Made by a program: the position numbers and the translations under genes | Shown: positions 8,738-17,927 of the stretch, piece after piece | Numbering within the stretch: position 1 is the first letter of the stretch | How the letters are laid out: each line of letters begins with the position of its first letter | Origin: Algibacter mikhailovii | Lineage (GTDB): Bacteria; Bacteroidota; Bacteroidia; Flavobacteriales; Flavobacteriaceae | DNA length: 64,000 nucleotides | NCBI RefSeq assembly: GCF_014651495.1 | Contig: NZ_BMWZ01000002.1 | Coordinates: 372,001 to 436,000 of the forward strand | Reading direction: 5' to 3' | Notes under the pieces: generated by a model | The model's input: only the letters and a program-made list of their open reading frames with translations | What the model was told of the DNA's origin: nothing | Databases searched by the model: none

Positions 8738-8890
8738 TCACTTTTACTATTAAATACACTGCATTGGCAAATTTAACCCTGGGCTGAAAACGCGCCTAAC
8801 AAATGTCATGTTTTACCAAAACGTAATTCGATATTTTTGAATTGAAATAAAAAAGATGTTTTTGTCTTTTTTAAATTTTAATCAAATTAT

Positions 8891-9613
8891 ATGTTAACTA
8901 TAGAAAACAAAACTGTAGCCGAGGTCGTTGCTGAAAACATAAAAACAGCTCACATATTTAAGAAACATGGTATAGATCTTTGCTGCGGAGGGGGCGTCTC
9001 AATAGAAAAAGCCTGCAATAAAAAAGACCTTGACTTCCAACAAATAAAATCAGAACTACTAGAAGTTGATAAGGTTCCAAAAGCTTATGACTATAATTCT
9101 TGGCATTTAGATTTTTTAATAGACCATATAGTCAATATTCATCATAGCTACGTTAAAGAATCTATTCCATTACTTCTTCAATATTCCAATAGGGTAGCTC
9201 ATGTGCATGGTCATCATTATGCCGAAGTTGTGCAAATAAATACCCTTTTTACAGAAGTTGCCAATGAATTGGGTGCGCATTTAGAAAAAGAAGAACTCAT
9301 TTTGTTTCCTTATATCAAAAAATTGCTTCAATTTGAGAAAGAAGGCGCCAAGCCAACAATACCGCCTTTTTCAACGGTTAATAACCCCATTAAAATGATG
9401 GAAACTGAACATGAATCAGCAGGCGATATTTTCAAAGTCATTGCACAACTTAGCAACAATTATACCCCACCAGATGGCGCTTGTAATACGTTTAAAGCCC
9501 TGTATGCCAAACTAGATGAATTTGAACAAGACTTACATCGACACATACATTTAGAAAATAATATTTTACACCCAAAAGCAATTCAACTAGAAAAATCTTT
9601 TGAATCACTTTAA
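8891..9613 (+). CDS. ric: Iron-sulfur cluster repair di-iron protein (Ric/ScdA/YtfE)
   Basis: A 240-residue cytoplasmic protein that releases iron or NO to repair clusters damaged by nitric oxide or oxidants. The N-terminal ScdA_N domain contains KTAHIFKKHGIDLCCGGG with its double cysteine, and the C-terminal hemerythrin-like four-helix bundle supplies the di-iron ligands: IVNIHHSYV, HVHGHHYAE, HLEKEELILFPYI, ETEHESAG and HRHIHLENNILHPKA. Length is normal. It stands 154 bases after the cytochrome c gene, close to an Rrf2 regulator that may control it. A bidirectional terminator follows at 9619-9662. Confidence 0.95.
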   Translation: MLTIENKTVAEVVAENIKTAHIFKKHGIDLCCGGGVSIEKACNKKDLDFQQIKSELLEVDKVPKAYDYNSWHLDFLIDHIVNIHHSYVKESIPLLLQYSNRVAHVHGHHYAEVVQINTLFTEVANELGAHLEKEELILFPYIKKLLQFEKEGAKPTIPPFSTVNNPIKMMETEHESAGDIFKVIAQLSNNYTPPDGACNTFKALYAKLDEFEQDLHRHIHLENNILHPKAIQLEKSFESL

Positions 9614-9618
9614 GTCTA

Positions 9619-9662
9619 AAAAAGTTTGGTTTAGGAATACATATTCCTAAACCAAACTTTTT
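9619..9662. terminator. Long bidirectional terminator overlapping a gene end
   Basis: A perfect 20-bp stem (AAAAAGTTTGGTTTAGGAAT and its complement) with a 4-base loop. It ends ric on the plus strand. On the minus strand the same bases encode the last residues and stop codon (9631-9633) of the hypothetical gene, so its final codons lie inside the hairpin. Confidence 0.9.
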
Positions 9663-9981
9663 GCCATTCACGTTTCAAAATTAAAAATGAAACCTCTTCA
9701 GATAGTTTTAAAACGTCTTCACCGTCTAAGGCCCTAACCTGACTTTCAGAAACGTCTATGATATACAGTAAGTTAAGATACTCTGTAAACTTCTCTTGAA
9801 TTAATTTAAAAATCGTTTCGTGAAGCAAGAGTTTTAAACTAGAAGGCAAAACATCTTCATGCAAATCTAAATCAATATTTGCCAATTTAAAATCCTTATT
9901 TAACTGGAAAACAAGCTTTTTGTACAAATCCAATTGATTTGCTTCAGTTATTAATTGGTCAAATGACATGGGCATCTGCAT
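9631..9981 (-). CDS. Conserved hypothetical protein beside polyprenyl synthase
   Basis: A 116-residue acidic, mostly helical cytoplasmic protein with no membrane segment or cysteine motif. It begins MQMPMSFDQLITEANQLD and ends KREWQKVWFRNMYS. I recognise it only as the type of small protein that follows the polyprenyl synthase gene in other Flavobacteriaceae. It lies 31 bases downstream of that gene in the same direction, so it is probably co-transcribed with it. Its final codons form one arm of the terminator at 9619-9662. No function can be given. Confidence 0.7.
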   Translation of the reverse strand: MQMPMSFDQLITEANQLDLYKKLVFQLNKDFKLANIDLDLHEDVLPSSLKLLLHETIFKLIQEKFTEYLNLLYIIDVSESQVRALDGEDVLKLSEEVSFLILKREWQKVWFRNMYS

Positions 9982-10012
9982 AATCGAGATATTATTTTGG
10001 CCAAATAGGCTA

Positions 10013-10987
10013 TTAAACTGTCCTATTCATCAAGCCATTACCAAAGGTTCTTAGCAATTCCTTTTTATCTTCAGAAATATTAAGTGATTCTAACACCGAA
10101 AATGCCTCATTGGTATACAATTGAATAGCTTCTTTTGTTGCGTTGGCTGATCCTGAATTCACGAAATATTCTTTGGCCTGCTCAATTTTGGCATTTACGT
10201 CATTTATATCTGAAGAAAACAACTTTATTAATGACTCTTGGTCACTTTGATTTAAAAATTCTAAAGCCTTTAAATACAAGTATGTTTTTTTATTCTCAAT
10301 AATATCACCACCAACCTGCTTACCAAAGGTTTTTGGATCGCCAAAAGCATCCAAATAATCATCCTGCAATTGAAAAGCAATTCCTAAATGTCGCCCAAAT
10401 TCATATATGTTTTCTTGATCTGCTTTAGAAGCTTCTGCTACAATAGCTCCCATTTTCATGGCCGCCCCTACCAAAACTGCCGTTTTGTATTCAATCATTT
10501 TTAAATACTCAGGTATAGTGACATCATTTCTAGTTTCAAAATCAACATCATACTGCTGACCCTCACAGACTTCCAATGCTGTTTTACTGAATAACTTGGC
10601 CAAATCCTGAAATATATGAGCTTCATAATTTTCAAAAAGTTGGTATGCCATTATAAGCATAGCATCACCAGAAAGAATACCTGTATTTACATCCCATTTT
10701 TCATGCACAGTGGTCTGTCCGCGTCTTAAAGGTGCGTCATCCATAATATCATCATGAACAAGTGAAAAATTATGAAACACCTCAATACTTAAAGCTGCAT
10801 TGAGACTTTTTTTATACCCGCCATTAAAAATATCAGCTGTCATTAAAGTCAATACTGGCCTAAGTCGTTTTCCTCCTAGATCCAAAATATAAGAAATTGG
10901 CTCATAAAGGTTTTTAGGTTCTTTAACTGCTGAATAATGTTCTAAAAACTGAATAAACTCTTGTTGGTATTTTTCTATTGAAAGCAT
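10013..10987 (-). CDS. Polyprenyl diphosphate synthase (trans-isoprenyl synthase)
   Basis: Condenses isopentenyl diphosphate units into a longer all-trans prenyl diphosphate, for carotenoid, quinone or related lipids. Both aspartate-rich motifs are present: DDIMDDAPLRRG (first) and QDDYLDAFGD (second), with the GGKRLRPVL substrate motif near residue 50. I place the start at the ATG giving MLSIEKYQQEF (324 residues); an upstream ATG at 11005 would add MLYFCP, which is less like the family. The residues two before the first motif are Leu-Val-His, which does not fix chain length. The dxs gene of the same pathway lies about 11 kb away. Confidence 0.92.
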   Translation of the reverse strand: MLSIEKYQQEFIQFLEHYSAVKEPKNLYEPISYILDLGGKRLRPVLTLMTADIFNGGYKKSLNAALSIEVFHNFSLVHDDIMDDAPLRRGQTTVHEKWDVNTGILSGDAMLIMAYQLFENYEAHIFQDLAKLFSKTALEVCEGQQYDVDFETRNDVTIPEYLKMIEYKTAVLVGAAMKMGAIVAEASKADQENIYEFGRHLGIAFQLQDDYLDAFGDPKTFGKQVGGDIIENKKTYLYLKALEFLNQSDQESLIKLFSSDINDVNAKIEQAKEYFVNSGSANATKEAIQLYTNEAFSVLESLNISEDKKELLRTFGNGLMNRTV

Positions 10988-11063
10988 CGGGCAAAAATAA
11001 AGCAATTCCCCATATCTTTTAAATAGAAAGTAAAATTTAGTGTTAAGAAATCATTAAAACTTA

Positions 11064-11104
11064 GGAAACTTTTTAGGTTTTTAAAGTTTCCCGTTGTAGA
11101 TTTG
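11064..11104 (+). promoter_or_regulatory. Inverted repeat and -7 element before the TetR-RND operon
   Basis: GGAAACTTT (11064-11072) and its exact complement AAAGTTTCC (11083-11091) are separated by 10 bases. A perfect -7 TAGATTTG is at 11097-11104. The repeat covers the place of the -33 region, so a bound protein would block RNA polymerase. The adjacent TetR protein is the likely ligand (auto-repression); inference from position. Confidence 0.6.
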
Positions 11105-11113
11105 CCCCTGTTT

Positions 11114-11719
11114 ATGAGAAATAAAATTTTAATTGGCGCTTCAGAATTGTTTTTAACCCTTGGTTTTAAGAGTGTTACAATGGATGATATTGCAAATAAT
11201 TTAGGCATATCTAAAAAGACCATTTATTTACATTTTGACAATAAAACCAAATTAGTTGAAGCTACCACCATGCATTTATTCGGATGTATTTCTGAGGGCA
11301 TCAATCAAATATGTGCTTTAGAAAAAAATCCTATTGAAGAAATTTACAGTATCAAGCAATTTATTATGGAGCACTTAAAGGACGAAAAGTCCTCTCCGCA
11401 ATATCAATTGCAAAAGTACTATCCTAAAATATGCAATACCCTAAAAGGCAAGCAATTTGAAGTGATGCAAACTTGTGTTATTGACAATCTTAATAGAGGC
11501 ATAGAACAAGAACTCTATAGAAAAACCATTGATGTCCATTTTGTGTCAAGAATATATTTCAGCATTATGTTGGCCATAAAGGATAAAGATTTATTTCCCG
11601 AGAAACAGTTCTCAATGCATATGCTCATGAGTAATTATTTGGAATATCATCTTAGAGGTATTTGCACACCAAAAGGACTAGAGACATTAAACAAATTTAT
11701 AACATCAAATCAATCATAA
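11114..11719 (+). CDS. TetR/AcrR-family repressor of the efflux operon
   Basis: A 201-residue regulator. The N-terminal TetR helix-turn-helix reads GASELFLTLGFKSVTMDDIANNLGISKKTIYLHF in two overlapping parts (helix 1 and recognition helix GISKKTIYLHF). The C-terminal ligand-binding domain is helical and not informative about the ligand. I start at the ATG at 11114 because the -7 at 11097-11104 leaves little room upstream; a TTG at 11102 would lie inside that element. It precedes tolC-type, adaptor and RND genes with very short gaps (1, 24 and 20 bases), so it is the first gene of an efflux operon that it probably represses. Confidence 0.92.
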   Translation: MRNKILIGASELFLTLGFKSVTMDDIANNLGISKKTIYLHFDNKTKLVEATTMHLFGCISEGINQICALEKNPIEEIYSIKQFIMEHLKDEKSSPQYQLQKYYPKICNTLKGKQFEVMQTCVIDNLNRGIEQELYRKTIDVHFVSRIYFSIMLAIKDKDLFPEKQFSMHMLMSNYLEYHLRGICTPKGLETLNKFITSNQS

Positions 11720-11720
11720 A

Positions 11721-13070
11721 ATGAAAATCAAGCTAATTCTAGGTTTTAGTTTACTCTTTGTATTAAAAGGTTTCACTCAGGAAACCGAAGAGACTAAGTC
11801 TAGATTCACCCTGCAAGAGGCTATTGAATATGCTATTGTGCATAACAGAAACGCTAAAAACGCTTCAAGAGATGTTGAAGCCGCATACAAGCAAAAATGG
11901 GAAACCATTGCCATTGGATTACCTCAATTAAATGGTCAAGTGGATTACCAAAACAATATTAAACAGCAGGTTAATGTGATTCCTAGTGATTTTGAAGATC
12001 CAGATTCACCATTAGTTCCCGTAGTTTTTGGAGCAAAACAAAACCTTTCGGCATCAGCGTCATTAAGTCAACTTATTTTTGATGGCTCTTATATCGTTGG
12101 TCTACAGTCAGCAAAAGTATTTTTAGAAATATCAAAAAACGCCAAAGAAAAAACAGATCTTGAAGTTAGAAAAGGGACCATTGATGCTTACGGCAATGTG
12201 CTATTAAGCGAAGAAACCGTCTCTATATTAAAGGAAAACAGAGCTACTCTTCAAAAAAACCTAGACGAAATTACCAAGATATTCGAAAATGGTTTAGAGG
12301 AAGAAGAAAGTGTAGAGCAATTAAAAATCACATTAGCTGATATTGAAAGTGCTTTAAACAGAAGCGAGCGCGTTAAATCTGTTTCATTACAGATGTTAAA
12401 TATGACTATGGGACTTGATATTAATCATCCTACTATACTGCTTGATAACCTTGAAACTCTTACGGCGCGCAATGTGGACTTAGGTTTAATATCCGATCCA
12501 TATTCCGTTGAAGAAAATATAGACTATAAAATTGCCGAAAACGATAAAACCTCAAAAGAGCTCTTAATAAAATTAGCTAAAAGTGATGCCATGCCCTCTA
12601 TAAGTGCCTTTGTAAATGGTGGTTATAATTCCTTTGGAGATAGCTTTACCTTTTTCGACAAAGGACAAGACTATTTTGGTTTTGCCGTTTTTGGTGTAGG
12701 CATGAGTATTCCCATTTTTAGTTCTGGTCAACGAAGTGCCGCAACACAGCGTGCAAAAATTGATTTCGCAAAAGCAGAAGACGATTTAATTGAAACGGAA
12801 CAACGTATAAAATTAGATATTGCAACAGCGCAAAGTGATTATCAATATTCTATTGAAGACTACTCCAACAAAAAAGAAAATTTAAATTTATCTGAACGCA
12901 TTGAAGCTAAAAATCAAACTAAATTTTTTGAAGGTATAGCCTCTAGTTTTGATTTAAGACAAGCACAAATTCAATTATATACGGCTCAGCAAGAATTCCT
13001 TCAGGCCATGCTTGACGTTATCACGAAAAAAGCAACATTAGAAACCTTATTAAATCGCATCAATCCATAG
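11721..13070 (+). CDS. TolC-family outer-membrane efflux channel
   Basis: A 449-residue TolC-type channel subunit: a signal peptide ending near GFTQ, then two repeats of the long helical OEP domain (ANRNAKNASRDVEAAYKQKWETI-like periplasmic helices; the second repeat centres on SSFDLRQAQIQLYTAQQEFLQAM). It would form the outer-membrane exit duct for the RND pump encoded downstream. One base separates it from the TetR gene stop. Substrates cannot be predicted. Confidence 0.92.
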   Translation: MKIKLILGFSLLFVLKGFTQETEETKSRFTLQEAIEYAIVHNRNAKNASRDVEAAYKQKWETIAIGLPQLNGQVDYQNNIKQQVNVIPSDFEDPDSPLVPVVFGAKQNLSASASLSQLIFDGSYIVGLQSAKVFLEISKNAKEKTDLEVRKGTIDAYGNVLLSEETVSILKENRATLQKNLDEITKIFENGLEEEESVEQLKITLADIESALNRSERVKSVSLQMLNMTMGLDINHPTILLDNLETLTARNVDLGLISDPYSVEENIDYKIAENDKTSKELLIKLAKSDAMPSISAFVNGGYNSFGDSFTFFDKGQDYFGFAVFGVGMSIPIFSSGQRSAATQRAKIDFAKAEDDLIETEQRIKLDIATAQSDYQYSIEDYSNKKENLNLSERIEAKNQTKFFEGIASSFDLRQAQIQLYTAQQEFLQAMLDVITKKATLETLLNRINP

Positions 13071-13094
13071 ACTATTTAGTCAAAAACAAATACC

Positions 13095-14273
13095 ATGAAA
13101 ACTATATATACATTAGTACTTACAACTCTTCTTTTAACTTCATGTGGTTCTGAAAGTAAAAAATCCATTGAAGATATAATTGCAACTAATGATTTAGAAC
13201 TAATCAGAAAAAGAAAAAGTGAATTAGATGCTAAAAACAATGAAATCGTTGCACAGATAAAACAACTGGAAAAAACGATACGAACGTTAAATCCTCAAGC
13301 CAAAATACCTTTAATAACAACTATTAAAGCTAAAAATTCTGAATTTAAACACTTTGCTGAATTACAAGGAAGTGTTAGCACAAAACAAAACTTAGTCATT
13401 CACCCTGAATTTGCAGGTATCTTAAATGAAGTTTATGTTAAGGAAGGACAGAAAGTAAAAAGAGGAGAACTTCTAGCTAAAATTGATGATGGTGGTTTGA
13501 GTCAACAATTGTCGCAATTAAAAATTCAAACAGAGTTAGCAAAAACAACATTTGAGCGTCAAGACCGTCTTTGGAAACAGAAAATAGGCAGTGAAATACA
13601 GTATTTACAGGCTAAAGCAGCTTATGAAGCACAATTACAAGCTAGTAATCAATTAGAACAACAAGTTGCTAAAACTGAAGTAAGAGCCCCTTTTTCAGGA
13701 ACTATTGATGATGTGATTACAGACCAAGGAAGTGTTGTATCTCCTGGACAATCAGAATTGTTTAGAATAGTTAACCTTGACAACATGTACATAGAGACTG
13801 AAGTTCCTGAACGCTATGTTTCAGACATTACTAAAGGGAAAAAAGTGAAAGTATATTTCCCCGTTTTAGGAAAAGAAATAGATACTGAAGTAAGACAAGC
13901 TGGAAATTTCATTAATCCTGCCAATAGAACGTTTAAGGTTGAAATAGCGATACCTAATAAGGACAAATCAATAAAACCAAATTTAACGGCTAGACTTAAA
14001 ATTAACGATTATTCAAATGATCAAGCGATACTTATTCCGCAAAGTATTATTTCTGAAAACGCCCTAGGACAGCAATATGTGTATACCATAACAGATAAAG
14101 TGGATAACAAGGCCAAGGTAAAGCGTGTCATTATTGAAACTGGTAAAACGCAGGGTGATAACATTGAAGTAGTCTCAGGAATACATGATAACGATGAAAT
14201 CATTAATGAAGGTGCTCGAAGTGTAAAAGAAGGTCAAGAGGTGAAAATTCTTGAAATTGAAAACGCCAAATAA
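13095..14273 (+). CDS. RND efflux periplasmic adaptor (membrane fusion) lipoprotein
   Basis: A 392-residue adaptor joining the inner-membrane pump to the TolC-type channel. It is a lipoprotein (LLLTSC, Cys 17), followed by a coiled coil (residues 30-65), a lipoyl half motif (VYVKEGQKVKRGELLAKID), a helical hairpin, a second lipoyl half (VRAPFSGTIDDVI) and a beta-barrel with GNFINPANRTFKVEI. The coiled coil before the first lipoyl half is longer than in many homologues. It is third in the TetR-TolC-MFP-RND operon. Confidence 0.93.
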   Translation: MKTIYTLVLTTLLLTSCGSESKKSIEDIIATNDLELIRKRKSELDAKNNEIVAQIKQLEKTIRTLNPQAKIPLITTIKAKNSEFKHFAELQGSVSTKQNLVIHPEFAGILNEVYVKEGQKVKRGELLAKIDDGGLSQQLSQLKIQTELAKTTFERQDRLWKQKIGSEIQYLQAKAAYEAQLQASNQLEQQVAKTEVRAPFSGTIDDVITDQGSVVSPGQSELFRIVNLDNMYIETEVPERYVSDITKGKKVKVYFPVLGKEIDTEVRQAGNFINPANRTFKVEIAIPNKDKSIKPNLTARLKINDYSNDQAILIPQSIISENALGQQYVYTITDKVDNKAKVKRVIIETGKTQGDNIEVVSGIHDNDEIINEGARSVKEGQEVKILEIENAK

Positions 14274-14293
14274 TCCTAAAGACTATCCAAGCA

Positions 14294-17200
14294 ATGACTA
14301 AAAATAAAAAAAAGAAAAACGTTAATAAGGAGTTTGGGCTTTCCTCGTGGGCTATCAACAACAAAACAACCATGTATGTTTTGATTGCCCTAATACTATT
14401 TCTTGGTGCTGGCGCTTATTTCAGTATGCCAAGGGAAAACTTCCCTGAAATCAAGGAGACAAAAATTTATATCAGTTCCGTTTACCCAGGAAATACGGCA
14501 GAGGATATTGAAAAACTAATAACCGACCCTATTGAGGACAAATTAAAAACGGTTAGTAATGTAGTTGAAATCACCTCAACCTCTCAAGAAGATTACTCTA
14601 TTGTGATTGTTGAATTTGACGAGAACATAGGCGTTGAAGCAGCCAAACAAAAAGTAAAAGACGAAATTGATTCTGAAACGGCAAGTGAAGATTGGCCTAC
14701 ATTTAATGGTGCAAAAGTAGAGCCTAATGTGTTCGACTTAAGTATGTCAGAAGAAATCCCTATCCTTAATATTAATATATCTGGTGACTACCCTGTTGAT
14801 AGACTGAAAGAATATGGCGAATATCTTGAAGATGAGATAGAAAGTTTACAAGAAATAAAGCAAGTTGATATTAGAGGCGCTCAAGAAAAAGAAGTTGAAG
14901 TAGCCGTAGACATCTACAAAATGATGGCTGCTCAGGTGAGCTTTGATGATATTATCAACACCATTAGTAGGGAGAATATGACCATGTCTGCCGGTAATCT
15001 AATTACAAGCGGACAGCGAAGAACCATAAGGATTTTAGGTGAGATTGAAGACCCAAAAGAGCTTGAAAATTTCGTTGTTAAGTCTGAACGAAACAACCCT
15101 ATTTATTTAAGAGATATAGCAAAAGTATCCTTTAAAGATGAAGACAAAACCACCTATGCACGAGAGTTTGGACACCCGGTGGTGATGCTTGATGTTAAAA
15201 AACGTGCGGGTAAAAATATGGTGGCCGCTGCTGAACAAATTCAAGTTATTGTTGCCAATGCCATAGAAAATGTTTTTCCACCGGATTTAGAAGTTACTGT
15301 TGCTAATGATCAATCTTCAAAAACCATTGGTCAGGTAGACGACTTAGTCAACAACATCATCTTTGGTATTATACTGGTTGTAACGGTACTCATGTTCTTC
15401 TTAGGATTTAAAAACGCCTTATTTGTTGGGTTTGCAATCCCAATGTCCATGTTTATGTCGTTAATGATTTTAGACTATTTGGGCTATACCATGAATACCA
15501 TGATTTTATTTGGACTCATTATGGGTCTGGGTATGCTAGTAGATAATGGTATTGTTGTGGTTGAAAACGTATATCGCTTAATGTCTGAGGGCATGACGCG
15601 TGTTGAGGCCGCTAAGAAAGGAATTGGTGAGATTGCTTTTCCAATAATTATATCTACCGCAACAACGGTAGCAGCATTTATACCATTAGGCTTATGGCCA
15701 GGAGTTATGGGACAATTCATGATTTATTTTCCTATAACCTTATCTGTAGTTTTAGGTTCTTCATTATTTGTTGCCATTTTCTTCAATTCAGTAATGGTTT
15801 CTCAATATATGACTACTGAGGATAAAGACATGCCACTAAAGCAAATCTTTAAAATCTCGGCAATAGTTGGTGGTATTGGTATATTCGTTTTATTTGCCGG
15901 AGGTGCCTACAAAGGATTAGGAACTTTAATGATTGTAACGGTTGGTTTATTATGGATCTACAGACTATTTTTAAGAAAATGGGCTAACGGATTTCAAAAT
16001 AACATCTTACCCCTTTGGGAACGTATTTATGAAAAATCATTACGATTTGCTTTAAGCGGTAAAATGCCTCAAATAATTACCATAGGAACAGTGGTTCTTC
16101 TTTTTGTCGCATTTATGGGGTTTGGCATGTCCGTAGGGAGTCAACGAACCAAAGTAGAATTCTTTCCAGATAATACACCAAATCAGATTATTGTTTACAT
16201 AGAATATCCTGAAGGAACAGATATTCAGAAAACCAATGCCATTACTAAAGATATTGAGCAGCGCGTTTATGCCATTATTAATGATCCAGAATATTTGAAT
16301 GATAGTGGTTTTAACTTTTTAACAGAAAGCGCGGTATCGCAAGTTGGTGAAGGAGCTGGAAACCCTCAAACTGATGGTGGTTCCGCAGCCGAAATGCCAC
16401 ATCGTGGAAAAATTACCGCTACCATGCGGGAATATAAGTATAGAGAAGGGGCAGACAGTCAAGAATTGCTTAAAAAAGTTCAAGAAGATTTAAAAAACAT
16501 TTATCCTGGTGTTGCCATTTCAGTTGAAAAAGATGCCGTAGGACCGCCAGCTGGGTATCCTATTAATGTTGAATTAGAAGGTGAAGATTACTCTGAACTT
16601 ATTGCGACTGCAGAATTAATTCGTGATTTTATCAACTCAAAAAATATTCAGGGTATTGACGAATTGAAAATAGATGTGAACAAATCTAAACCCTCAATGC
16701 AAGTACTCGTGGATAGAAAAAAAGCAGGAGAGCTTGGTGTTACCTCTGGGCAAGTTGGTCAGCAATTGCGTAATGCTATTTTTGGAGCTAAAGCGGGGAT
16801 CTATAAAGAAGATGGTGAGGATTATGATATTTATGTACGTTTCAATGAAGAAACCAGATATAATACAAGTGCCATTTTTAATCAGAAAATCACCTTTAGA
16901 GACATGTCTAGCGGTCGTATCAAAGAAGTACCGGTATCTGCTGTGGCCAGACAGAGCAACTCCACGGGATTTAGCGCTATTAAACATAAAGATGTAAAAC
17001 GTGTGGTTACTTTGTATTCTGCCCTGTCTCCTGGTTACACCGATGCAGGTGCCATAGTTTCTGAAATACAGAATGAAATGCAAGGTTTTACTCAGAAACC
17101 GGATTCAGTCAATATTGATTACACAGGACAAATAGAAGAACAAAATAAACAAATGGCCTTTTTAATGGGTGCCTTTTTCACAGGTTTAGGCTTGATTTTC

Positions 17201-17794
17201 TTCATATTGATTTTCCAATTTAATTCAATCTCTAAACCAGGAATTATCATGCTAGCCATCTTTTTAAGTTTAATAGGCGTTTTTGGCGGTATTGTTGCTA
17301 CAGGAAGTGCTTTTGTTATTATGATGACTATGATGGGTATTATTTCACTTGCTGGTATTGTAGTAAACAATGGGGTGGTACTTCTAGATTACACCCAACT
17401 TTTAATTGATAGAAAGAAAGTTGAGCATGATTTAGAAGAAGATCAATATATTGAGAATAGTGAATTGCTTGAAGCTATTGTAAAAGGTGGAAAAGCACGT
17501 TTACGTCCGGTACTGTTAACAGCTATTACAACCATATTAGGATTAATACCATTAGCAACTGGACTGAACATCAACTTTTTTACGTTGTTTACTGAATTTG
17601 ACCCACATATTTATATGGGAGGTGACAATGTGATTTTCTGGGGACCATTAGCATGGACCGTAATTTACGGACTTTTTATTGCAACCTTTTTAACGCTAAT
17701 TGTTGTACCAATTTTATTTTATTTAGTCACCAAATTTAAAATGTGGTTATATAAAGATCGCGTAGCGGTTTATGATGAAAAAATAGCGTCATAA
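14294..17794 (+). CDS. RND-family efflux permease
   Basis: A 1166-residue inner-membrane proton-driven pump of the RND superfamily. It begins with a cytoplasmic Lys-rich stretch and the first membrane helix (TTMYVLIALILFLGAGAYF), then the porter domain with SVYPGNTAEDIEKLITDPIE, transmembrane helices 2-6 with GLIMGLGMLVDNGIVVVEN (the Asp of the proton relay in helix 4), and a second copy of the same architecture ending with GIISLAGIVVNNGVVLLDY and ARLRPVLLTAITTILGLIP. It is longer than AcrB by roughly 110 residues, with an extra hydrophobic insert around residues 515-560. Whether it exports drugs, metals or lipids is unclear. Confidence 0.93.
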   Translation: MTKNKKKKNVNKEFGLSSWAINNKTTMYVLIALILFLGAGAYFSMPRENFPEIKETKIYISSVYPGNTAEDIEKLITDPIEDKLKTVSNVVEITSTSQEDYSIVIVEFDENIGVEAAKQKVKDEIDSETASEDWPTFNGAKVEPNVFDLSMSEEIPILNINISGDYPVDRLKEYGEYLEDEIESLQEIKQVDIRGAQEKEVEVAVDIYKMMAAQVSFDDIINTISRENMTMSAGNLITSGQRRTIRILGEIEDPKELENFVVKSERNNPIYLRDIAKVSFKDEDKTTYAREFGHPVVMLDVKKRAGKNMVAAAEQIQVIVANAIENVFPPDLEVTVANDQSSKTIGQVDDLVNNIIFGIILVVTVLMFFLGFKNALFVGFAIPMSMFMSLMILDYLGYTMNTMILFGLIMGLGMLVDNGIVVVENVYRLMSEGMTRVEAAKKGIGEIAFPIIISTATTVAAFIPLGLWPGVMGQFMIYFPITLSVVLGSSLFVAIFFNSVMVSQYMTTEDKDMPLKQIFKISAIVGGIGIFVLFAGGAYKGLGTLMIVTVGLLWIYRLFLRKWANGFQNNILPLWERIYEKSLRFALSGKMPQIITIGTVVLLFVAFMGFGMSVGSQRTKVEFFPDNTPNQIIVYIEYPEGTDIQKTNAITKDIEQRVYAIINDPEYLNDSGFNFLTESAVSQVGEGAGNPQTDGGSAAEMPHRGKITATMREYKYREGADSQELLKKVQEDLKNIYPGVAISVEKDAVGPPAGYPINVELEGEDYSELIATAELIRDFINSKNIQGIDELKIDVNKSKPSMQVLVDRKKAGELGVTSGQVGQQLRNAIFGAKAGIYKEDGEDYDIYVRFNEETRYNTSAIFNQKITFRDMSSGRIKEVPVSAVARQSNSTGFSAIKHKDVKRVVTLYSALSPGYTDAGAIVSEIQNEMQGFTQKPDSVNIDYTGQIEEQNKQMAFLMGAFFTGLGLIFFILIFQFNSISKPGIIMLAIFLSLIGVFGGIVATGSAFVIMMTMMGIISLAGIVVNNGVVLLDYTQLLIDRKKVEHDLEEDQYIENSELLEAIVKGGKARLRPVLLTAITTILGLIPLATGLNINFFTLFTEFDPHIYMGGDNVIFWGPLAWTVIYGLFIATFLTLIVVPILFYLVTKFKMWLYKDRVAVYDEKIAS

Positions 17795-17843
17795 AAACCC
17801 AAACATATTTTGATTAATTGTTTTTGACTAACTCGATTAATAA

Positions 17844-17877
17844 GAAAAAGCTTCGATTTAATTATTGAAGCTTTTTC
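17844..17877 (+). terminator. Terminator of the RND operon
   Basis: Perfect 11-bp stem GAAAAAGCTTC with GAAGCTTTTTC around a 12-base AT-rich loop, 50 bases after the permease stop codon. Confidence 0.8.
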
Positions 17878-17927
17878 ATTTATATAATCATTTAACTTAT
17901 GTAAATTTGCACCTCAATTTTACAACT

